In this document: piece after piece, positions 1 through 3,924 of the stretch
Numbering within the stretch: the stretch's first letter is position 1
How the letters are laid out: each line of letters starts with the position of its first letter
NCBI GenBank assembly: GCA_026785645.1
Contig: JAJAZM010000164.1
Span: forward strand, 1 to 5,370
Direction: 5' to 3'
DNA: 5,370 nt
Origin: Sphingomonas bacterium
Lineage (GTDB): Bacteria > Pseudomonadota > Alphaproteobacteria > Sphingomonadales > Sphingomonadaceae
The notes under the pieces: model-generated
What the model was told of the DNA's origin: nothing
The model's database searches: none
What the model saw: only the letters and a program-made list of their open reading frames with translations
Made by a program: the position numbers and the translations under genes

Positions 1-152
1 ATCTGGCTGATCCGCCAGCCCCGCTGATTGGCGGCATCGAGCGCGGGCACGTCCTGCCCCGGATCGACCACCGCCACAGTGCCGCTGTCCGGATCGCGCA
101 GCATCCAGATGTAATTATCGCTCAGCGCGGGAACGGGGATGACCTCGATCAT
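1..152 (-). CDS. gloB: Hydroxyacylglutathione hydrolase (glyoxalase II), N-terminal 50 codons only
   Basis: Glyoxalase II hydrolyses S-D-lactoylglutathione to D-lactate and glutathione, the second step of methylglyoxal detoxification in the cytoplasm. The visible start has the family N-terminus: residues 5-18 read IPVPALSDNYIWML, followed by a VAVVDPGQ strand around residues 26-33, as expected at the start of the metallo-beta-lactamase fold. The metal-binding HxHxDH motif lies beyond the left edge, so catalytic competence cannot be judged. The start at 152 is preferred because an AGG (164-162) lies 9 nt upstream and because ATG overlaps the gloA stop as TGATG. An in-frame ATG at 158 would leave only 3 nt to the same AGG. 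It directly follows gloA, the enzyme supplying its substrate, which strengthens the call. The gene is truncated by the window edge, not broken. Confidence 0.88.
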   Translation of the reverse strand, partial: MIEVIPVPALSDNYIWMLRDPDSGTVAVVDPGQDVPALDAANQRGWRISQ

Positions 153-565
153 CACCATTCGCCTGTATTGGCCATCGACGCCCAGGGTTCGGCCGAGGGC
201 AGCGCCTCGCCCTTCTGCAGCAATTCGATCGAAACCAGGTCGGGCGATCGGACGAACGCCATATGCCCGTCGCGCGGGGGACGGTTGATCGTCACGCCGC
301 TGTCGGCCAGCGCCGAGCAGGTCGCGTAGATATCGTCGACCAGAAAGGCGAGATGGCCGAAGTTGCGGCCGCCGGCATAGCCTTCTTCCCCCCAATTATG
401 AGTCAGCTCGACCTCGGCCTCATCGCCGGGGAAGCCGAGAAAGATGAGGGTGAATTTGCCCGCCGGAACCTCTTGGCGGCGACGCTCCTCGAGCCCGAGC
501 AGTTGGAAAAATGCAACAGTCGCGTCGGGATCGGACACACGAAGCATGGAATGGAGGAATTTCAC
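152..565 (-). CDS. gloA: Lactoylglutathione lyase (glyoxalase I), VOC superfamily
   Basis: This enzyme isomerises the hemithioacetal of methylglyoxal and glutathione to S-lactoylglutathione. The 137-residue protein has the usual length of bacterial metal-dependent glyoxalase I and the paired beta-alpha-beta-beta-beta VOC layout. The N-terminus MKFLHSMLRV and the ELTHNWG segment match the E. coli enzyme as recalled. All four expected metal ligands are present: His5, Glu53 (in EVELTHNW), His71 (in NFGHLAF) and Glu114 (in VSIELL). The start codon is GTG, not ATG; it is set by the conserved N-terminus with His5 and by a GGAG (579-576) 10 nt upstream. The last 20 or so residues beyond the fold look disordered. 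It is followed by gloB in a TGATG overlap, so the two glyoxalase steps are probably co-translated. A related VOC enzyme of other specificity is possible but less likely given the ligands and partner gene. Confidence 0.9.
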   Translation of the reverse strand: MKFLHSMLRVSDPDATVAFFQLLGLEERRRQEVPAGKFTLIFLGFPGDEAEVELTHNWGEEGYAGGRNFGHLAFLVDDIYATCSALADSGVTINRPPRDGHMAFVRSPDLVSIELLQKGEALPSAEPWASMANTGEW

Positions 566-566
566 T

Positions 567-596
567 TTGGCTTAACTCCGTTCATCGCTATATAAG
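567..596 (+). promoter_or_regulatory. Candidate sigma-70-type promoter for the SIMPL gene
   Basis: TTGGCT (567-572) and TATAAG (591-596) are separated by 18 bp; TATATA (589-594) gives a 16-bp alternative. The -10 match is good and the -35 moderate (4 of 6 to TTGACA). A transcript would start near 602, leaving about 75 nt before the ATG at 677. The same TATATA reads identically on the minus strand and could serve gloA, but no convincing -35 was found in that direction. The call rests on consensus only. Confidence 0.4.
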
Positions 597-598
597 CA

Positions 599-663
599 CG
601 GTTCGTCGACGGTCCGAGACCGGCAATCATGTCCGGTGGCCGTCCTAAAGAGACGACGAACCG
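599..663. repeat. Widely spaced 10-bp perfect inverted repeat in the gloA/SIMPL gap
   Basis: CGGTTCGTCG (599-608) is repeated in inverted form as CGACGAACCG (654-663). Two shorter complementary pairs nest inside: GACGG (608-612) with CCGTC (640-644), and ACCGG (619-623) with CCGGT (633-637). The 3' outer arm ends exactly where the GAGAG ribosome-binding sequence of the SIMPL gene (663-667) begins. The arrangement could fold as a branched leader structure in RNA or serve as a DNA site; neither is shown. Confidence 0.5.
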
Positions 664-676
664 AGAGTGTGGTTCC

Positions 677-1414
677 ATGCAGACCATGATTCAAGGCAAT
701 CGCGCCATCTTGCTTGGCTCGGTGGGGATATTTTCGGCCGCGCTGGTCGCCAGCGGCTATCTCCTCGGTGACGGCTTGCGGCGCGCCAAAAGCGCCGAAC
801 GTTCGATCTCGGTGCGCGGCGTGTCCGAACGCGACGTGACCGCCGATCTCGCCACCTGGACGATCAGTTTCTCGCAGGAAGGGCCCGAGCTCGGCGCGGT
901 CAACGCCCGGGTCGAGCAACAGAGCGCCGCGGTCCGCCGCTTCTTCGCGACGTCGGGGTTCAAGTCGTCGGACATCAGCGACAGCGGGGTCAGCTTTAGC
1001 CGCACCCACGTCAACAACGACGAAGGCCAGCGGGTCGAAACCCGGGTCACCGTGACCCGATCGGTGCAGCTGCGCACCGCCGAGGTGATGAAGGTTCGCT
1101 CGGCGCAGCAGCGGCTGCCGGCGCTGCTGCGCGACGGGGTCGAGCTCGACGGCAGCAATCTGAGCTTCAACTTCACCGGATTGAACCAGCTCAAGCCCGA
1201 GATGATTGCCGAAGCGACGAAGCGGGCGCGGGGCAGTGCCGAGCAATTCGCGCGCGACAGCGGGGCTCATGTCGGGAGCATCCGGACCGCGTCCCAGGGA
1301 TATTTCTCGGTCGGCCCGCGCGACGGTTCCGAGGGCGAGGAAGGAAGCGCCAACGGTTCGCCGTTCCAGAAGGTCAGGGTGGTGACGTCGGTCGATTACG
1401 ATATCGCCGTCTAG
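677..1414 (+). CDS. SIMPL (DUF541) domain protein, membrane-anchored
   Basis: This 245-residue protein belongs to the SIMPL/DUF541 family (E. coli YggE and Brucella BP26/Omp28 relatives), whose members are envelope proteins of poorly defined biochemical role. Residues 10-31 form one hydrophobic segment with a short N-terminal leader, probably an uncleaved anchor or signal sequence, so the SIMPL domain (about 43-245) should face the periplasm. Family hallmarks are ISVRGVSERDVTADLATW near residue 44, an alanine-rich helix with ATKRARGSAEQFARDSGA near 180-197, and the terminal strand VRVVTSVDYDIAV. The start at 677 is chosen because GAGAG (663-667) lies 9 nt upstream and the protein then begins just before the hydrophobic segment. 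An ATG at 629 would add 16 polar residues without a good ribosome site, and ATG 686 is also possible. The gene stands alone and converges on the TPR gene with a 10-bp gap. Confidence 0.85.
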   Translation: MQTMIQGNRAILLGSVGIFSAALVASGYLLGDGLRRAKSAERSISVRGVSERDVTADLATWTISFSQEGPELGAVNARVEQQSAAVRRFFATSGFKSSDISDSGVSFSRTHVNNDEGQRVETRVTVTRSVQLRTAEVMKVRSAQQRLPALLRDGVELDGSNLSFNFTGLNQLKPEMIAEATKRARGSAEQFARDSGAHVGSIRTASQGYFSVGPRDGSEGEEGSANGSPFQKVRVVTSVDYDIAV

Positions 1415-1424
1415 ACGCTAATCT

Positions 1425-2132
1425 TTACCGATGCCCCGGCCCCTCGCCGTCGCCATCGGGTCGCGCCGCGACCTGGTTGGTGACGGTCAGCGGGATGTTG
1501 AGCATGCCCAGCGCGCGGCGTGCGGCATTGCCGCTCGCACCCTTGGGGTCGGCGGCGGCGGCGCGGGTCCAGTAATCGCGCGCCTTGGCGTCATCACCGG
1601 CGGTTTGGTAGACGTGCCCGGCCTCGAACAAGATGGACGAATCATTGGGGGCCATCGCCAGCGCGCGGTTGATCGCGACCTTGGCGGTGGCGATGTCATT
1701 CTCGCGAATCGCCAAAGCGGCGGAGAAATACCACAGGAAGGGGTCCTCGCCGATCGACGGTGCAGCCAGCGTCAGCTTGGCGCGCGCGGTCTTGAGGTCG
1801 CCCTGCGCTTCGGCGGCTCGGGCGCGGTCGAGCAACGCCAGCCCGCGCTGGTCGGCGAGCAGGCCCTTGCCGGTTAGCGCTCGGTCGATCGCCAGCGCGG
1901 CCTTGCCCGGCTGGTTGGCGGCAATCCACATATTGCCCGCTGCGGCGAGCATCCGGTCGGCGGCGGGGTCGCCCGGCCTGGCCATTCCGGCCGCTGTCTC
2001 GAACCCGGTCGCGGCCTCAGCAAACTTGCCCACCTCCTGCGCGGCGATGGCGCGGCACAGGCTGGCCGCGCTATTGGTCTCGGTCGGGCAAGGGGCCGCA
2101 GCGAGTGCGGCGGCGATGAGCAAGCTGATCAT
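1425..2132 (-). CDS. Exported TPR-like repeat protein
   Basis: The 235-residue product starts with a short hydrophobic stretch (MISLLIAAALAAAPC) that looks like a Sec signal peptide, possibly cleaved after residue 13; Pro before Cys argues against a lipobox. The rest is a run of helix pairs of about 30-34 residues with TPR-type Ala/Gly/Leu spacing: roughly 23-56, 60-92, 95-125, 126-158 and 159-190. The last two are clearest (ATAKVAINRALAMAPND; AKARDYWTRAAAADP). A Pro/Gly/Asp-rich tail follows. TPR domains mediate protein-protein contacts; no partner can be named. The start at 2132 has GAGAG (2143-2139) 6 nt upstream and overlaps the hydrolase stop as ATGA. The frame stays open for a further 169 codons inside the upstream gene, but that part is arginine-rich out-of-frame translation, not a fusion. 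Confidence 0.8.
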   Translation of the reverse strand: MISLLIAAALAAAPCPTETNSAASLCRAIAAQEVGKFAEAATGFETAAGMARPGDPAADRMLAAAGNMWIAANQPGKAALAIDRALTGKGLLADQRGLALLDRARAAEAQGDLKTARAKLTLAAPSIGEDPFLWYFSAALAIRENDIATAKVAINRALAMAPNDSSILFEAGHVYQTAGDDAKARDYWTRAAAADPKGASGNAARRALGMLNIPLTVTNQVAARPDGDGEGPGHR

Positions 2133-2908
2133 GACAATCTCTCTGCCAAAACGGCGATGGCGCGAATCAGCGCTTCGATTTCGTGCGGCTTCGACAGCCG
2201 GTGTCCGCCATGTTTGATCAGGGTCAGCTGGACATCGCCTGAATGGATCGAGTCGAGCAGTTTGAACGCGACCCCGACCGGCACGTCCTGGTCCTGGTCG
2301 CCGTGAATCAGCCGCACCGGGCAGTTGATCAGAATCGGGCTGTACAACATGCGCAAGCTTGCCCCGGATTCGACGAACCGCGCATGGGTGACCTGCGGCG
2401 GCCCGCCATCGGCATTGGCGGTCTCGAACCGCGAAATGGCGAGCAGCGACTGGCGCTGTTCGGGGGTGTAGCCCCAGTCGGTGAAGTCGGGCGCAGCGGC
2501 GACACCGACGATCGCGACCACCCGATCGGGCCGTTTCAGTGCGGCGTGAAGCGCCAGCCAGCCGCCCATCGACGAGCCGACCAGCAGCACCGGCCCATCG
2601 ACCAGCAAGTCGATCGCCGACACCACTTCGTCGAGCCATCGGGTCAGCGTGCCGTCGGCCAAATCACCCCCCGACGATCCGGTCCCCGAATAGTCGAAGC
2701 GCAGATACGCGAGGCCGGCGGCGGCGGCGAAGCGGTCGATCTCGACCGCCTTGGTGCCGTCCATGTCCGATCCATAGCCGGGCAGAAACATCAGTGTCGG
2801 CCCCGTCACGTCGGGGTGCTTAGGCCGCTGACGATAGGCGATCTTGCGCCCGTCGCCGGGGTCGAAATAAGCCAAAGGCGCGGGGTCGCGGGGGGGAATG
2901 TCGGTCAT
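2129..2908 (-). CDS. Alpha/beta hydrolase, ABHD10-like (serine hydrolase or thioesterase)
   Basis: The 259-residue cytoplasmic alpha/beta hydrolase has a complete catalytic triad. Ser113 sits in the nucleophile elbow GSSMGG, Asp206 in HGDQDQDVP and His236 in KHGGHRLS. An oxyanion-type loop FLPGYGSDM (41-49) and the segment LRFDYSGTGSSGG precede them. The stretch MLYSPILINCPVRLIHG and the C-terminus closely resemble human ABHD10, a mitochondrial acyl-protein thioesterase, as recalled. Substrate in bacteria is unknown; acyl-thioester or ester hydrolysis is inferred from the family. ATG at 2908 is chosen because AGAGG (2920-2916) lies 7 nt upstream. A GTG at 2980 would add 24 Arg/Pro-rich residues and lacks a ribosome site. 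The 3' end overlaps the TPR gene by 4 nt. Codons 5-7 contain a run of seven C. Confidence 0.85.
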   Translation of the reverse strand: MTDIPPRDPAPLAYFDPGDGRKIAYRQRPKHPDVTGPTLMFLPGYGSDMDGTKAVEIDRFAAAAGLAYLRFDYSGTGSSGGDLADGTLTRWLDEVVSAIDLLVDGPVLLVGSSMGGWLALHAALKRPDRVVAIVGVAAAPDFTDWGYTPEQRQSLLAISRFETANADGGPPQVTHARFVESGASLRMLYSPILINCPVRLIHGDQDQDVPVGVAFKLLDSIHSGDVQLTLIKHGGHRLSKPHEIEALIRAIAVLAERLS

Positions 2909-2915
2909 CGCCGCG

Positions 2916-2920
2916 CCTCT
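2916..2920 (-). promoter_or_regulatory. Ribosome-binding site deciding the hydrolase start
   Basis: AGAGG on the minus strand lies 7 nt before the ATG at 2908. It favours this start over the in-frame GTG at 2980, which has no comparable sequence upstream. No clear promoter was recognised in the 75 bp between this gene and the upstream hydrolase relic, so transcription may come partly from the upstream operon. Confidence 0.55.
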
Positions 2921-2983
2921 TGGCCCAAACCGCGGCGGCCGAACAGGGGGTCGGGCGCGCTTCGCCGCCGGATTGGCCACTGC

Positions 2984-3151
2984 TCAGCGCTTTAGGAACG
3001 CGTCAAGTTCGGCGGCGAAGCGCGTCGGCTAATTTTGCATGATGAAGTGATAGCTGCCGGTGATCGGCACGAGTTAGACCGACGGCAGGCGGGCATAGGC
3101 ATCGGCGTAAATCTTGGCGGCGGCGGCGGGGGCCAGCAGATATTTGGTCAT
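2984..3151 (-). pseudogene. Remnant of a second alpha/beta hydrolase (C-terminus, two in-frame stops)
   Basis: Starting at an ATG 4 nt after the XRE stop, a single frame of 56 codons reads MTKYLLAPAAAAKIYADAYARLPSV, TAA, LVPITGSYHFIMQN, TAG, PTRFAAELDAFLKR, TGA. The stops are at 3076-3074, 3031-3029 and 2986-2984. Read through, it matches the end of a common alpha/beta hydrolase family, whose C-terminus runs roughly (N/S)V-LV-I--S-HFIM-DQP-RF--E-DAFL; the His in SYHFIM would be the catalytic histidine. Nucleophile elbow and acidic residue are absent. Each internal stop could be one substitution from a sense codon (CAG to TAG in the expected DQP, for instance). The first dozen residues resemble the beginning of a signal peptide, so an internal deletion is likely. 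The relic is not part of the intact hydrolase gene downstream, which is a different subfamily. Confidence 0.75.
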
Positions 3152-3155
3152 CGGA

Positions 3156-3356
3156 TCAGCCTTTCGTAGGCGAGGTAAAAATGGCTTCGATCGAGCAATC
3201 GAACAATTCGGCGATGCGGAAGGCGAGCGGTAGCGACGGGTCGTATTTGCCGGTCTCGATCGCATTGACGCTTTGGCGTGACACCGCCAATCGCTCGGCC
3301 AGGTCCTGCTGGCTCCAGTCGCGCATCGCGCGCAGCACCTTGAGGTTATTGGTCAT
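3156..3356 (-). CDS. XRE/Cro-family helix-turn-helix regulator, 66 residues
   Basis: This is a minimal DNA-binding protein, almost entirely one HTH_3/Cro-C1 domain. It has LKVLRAMRDWSQQDLAERL (5-23), turn and recognition helix VSRQSVNAIETGKYDPSLPL (25-44), and IAELFDCSIEAIF (48-60). Such short YozG-like regulators usually lack a ligand domain and often sit beside a small membrane protein. The start at 3356 gives the expected N-terminus MTNNLKVLR and overlaps the membrane-protein stop as ATGA; the ribosome-binding sequence is weak, so translational coupling is likely. The same frame runs upstream to 3512, but that part overlaps the membrane gene and has no HTH character. Inference: it represses its own operon, with the palindrome at 3807-3822 as a candidate operator. 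The target is not proven by the sequence. Confidence 0.9.
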   Translation of the reverse strand: MTNNLKVLRAMRDWSQQDLAERLAVSRQSVNAIETGKYDPSLPLAFRIAELFDCSIEAIFTSPTKG

Positions 3357-3775
3357 GCGCAGTCGCCGCTCGTGCCGACTGTGATCCAGTTGTAGAGTGC
3401 GCCGACGCCAAGCCCCATGAACCAGAAGAAGGCCGCGCCGAAGCCATTGGATCCTTGCGGCACAAGGTCGAAATTCTGGAGGAATTCCCAGATCGTCATC
3501 ACCGTCAGGCAAAAGCCGGTCGCAACCAACGTCTGGCGAACCAGCAACATCCTGACAAATTCGTCGGGCTCCTCAACCAGCAGCCGCATCACTGCCCAGA
3601 ACACGCCGATGATCGGCAGGGCTGGAAGCACCGCCAGGGCATAAGCCGCTGGCCCAGAGACCATGTTCGCTCGAAACGCGGTGACCGCGGCAAACAGAGT
3701 GATGAGGTAGATCGTCATCAGGACCGCGAGGCGGATGACATATTTGCGCATCGCGGGACTTTTGTAACGGGCCAT
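3353..3775 (-). CDS. Uncharacterised four-helix inner-membrane protein
   Basis: I do not recognise a named family. The 140-residue protein has four hydrophobic segments at roughly 13-34, 43-66, 77-99 and 111-131. A charged loop EEPDEFVRMLLVRQ (68-81) lies between helices 2 and 3, and a polar loop NFDLVPQGSNG (101-111) between helices 3 and 4. The N-terminus is basic (MARYKSPAMRKY), which suggests a cytoplasmic N-terminus. The start at 3775 is set by a strong AAGGAG (3788-3783) 7 nt upstream; the frame runs up to 3844, across the promoter region, but that is unlikely to be translated. Its 3' end overlaps the XRE gene by ATGA. Pairing with a small XRE regulator is a recurrent arrangement, which suggests that the regulator controls production of this protein. 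No enzymatic motif was seen. Confidence 0.82.
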   Translation of the reverse strand: MARYKSPAMRKYVIRLAVLMTIYLITLFAAVTAFRANMVSGPAAYALAVLPALPIIGVFWAVMRLLVEEPDEFVRMLLVRQTLVATGFCLTVMTIWEFLQNFDLVPQGSNGFGAAFFWFMGLGVGALYNWITVGTSGDCA

Positions 3776-3782
3776 GGTGAGG

Positions 3783-3788
3783 CTCCTT
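3783..3788 (-). promoter_or_regulatory. Strong ribosome-binding site of the membrane-protein gene
   Basis: AAGGAG on the minus strand sits 7 nt from the ATG at 3775. It is the best Shine-Dalgarno match in the window and fixes the start against the longer reading from 3844. Confidence 0.75.
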
Positions 3789-3806
3789 GAGATTGGTCTC
3801 GAGCTA

Positions 3807-3822
3807 GTAAAGGGTGCTTTAC
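3807..3822. promoter_or_regulatory. Perfect palindrome GTAAAG-N4-CTTTAC, candidate XRE operator
   Basis: GTAAAG (3807-3812), spacer GGTG, CTTTAC (3817-3822). Two perfect 6-bp half-sites have centres 10 bp apart, which fits a dimeric helix-turn-helix protein on one face of the helix. It lies 31 bp before the membrane-protein start and overlaps the presumed -10 region on the minus strand, where a bound repressor would block RNA polymerase. The nearest regulator gene is the XRE gene of the same operon, so autoregulation is inferred. The site is AT-rich in a GC-rich surrounding and is too short with too weak a stem to be a terminator. Confidence 0.55.
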
Positions 3823-3844
3823 ATAGCGACGCCCAAGCTGTCAA
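3818..3844 (-). promoter_or_regulatory. Candidate promoter of the membrane protein/XRE operon
   Basis: A consensus -35 TTGACA is read on the minus strand at 3844-3839. The best -10 candidate is TGTAAA (3823-3818, 15-bp spacer), within the sequence TATGTAAAG. The spacer is short, so the exact -10 is uncertain, but any choice falls on or beside the palindrome at 3807-3822. Confidence 0.4.
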
Positions 3845-3856
3845 GCGTCATTGACA
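3839..3856. repeat. Inverted repeat TGTCAA-N6-TTGACA (back-to-back -35 boxes)
   Basis: TGTCAA (3839-3844), spacer GCGTCA, TTGACA (3851-3856). Each arm is a consensus -35 hexamer pointing outward, one towards the membrane-protein operon and one towards thrS. The leftward arm has possible -10 sequences; the rightward arm has no recognisable -10 at 16-18 bp. It may be a paired promoter core or a regulator site that only resembles one. Confidence 0.5.
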
Positions 3857-3887
3857 AAATATCAAGTACGCTTGCGCGGCCGCCGGG

Positions 3888-3916
3888 TTGAAGCCCTTGC
3901 TGCGCTGCACTAGGTG
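3888..3916 (+). promoter_or_regulatory. thrS: thrS upstream signals (weak promoter and Shine-Dalgarno candidates)
   Basis: TTGAAG (3888-3893) followed after 17 bp by TAGGTG (3911-3916) is a poor promoter match. AGGTG (3912-3916) lies 8 nt before the thrS ATG and reads better as a ribosome-binding site. The two uses exclude each other. No T-box, attenuator-like hairpin or operator resembling the thrS anticodon arm was seen in the leader. Confidence 0.25.
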
Positions 3917-3924
3917 CTTTGCCC

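Noticed and set aside
629..676. SIMPL protein starting at ATG 629
   Set aside because: It lacks a good Shine-Dalgarno, would put 16 polar residues before the hydrophobic anchor, and falls within the nested repeat region. ATG 677 fits better.
572..1270. 232-codon minus-strand frame opposite the SIMPL gene
   Set aside because: It is rich in Arg, Gly, Ala and Pro, has no domain, and is antisense to a clear SIMPL protein.
2133..2639. Upstream extension of the TPR gene to 2639 (404 residues)
   Set aside because: The added part overlaps the alpha/beta hydrolase out of frame and is arginine-rich. A signal peptide, ribosome site and ATGA overlap all mark 2132 as the start.
2909..2980. Longer N-terminus of the hydrolase from the GTG at 2980
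   Set aside because: The 24 extra residues are low-complexity Arg/Pro/Ala with no ribosome-binding site, whereas ATG 2908 has AGAGG at 7 nt.
2243..2995. 250-codon plus-strand frame opposite the hydrolase
   Set aside because: It is antisense to a gene with an intact catalytic triad; its Arg/His/Gln-rich composition is typical of a shadow frame.
3074..3265. Minus-strand frame from 3265 that joins the relic start to sequence inside the XRE gene
   Set aside because: The part before 3151 is the XRE gene read in the wrong frame; only the sequence from ATG 3151 has hydrolase or signal-peptide character.
3776..3924. T-box, riboswitch or thrS-type autogenous operator before thrS
   Set aside because: The leader from the candidate promoter is too short, and no stem-loop resembling the tRNA-Thr anticodon arm or T-box consensus was found.
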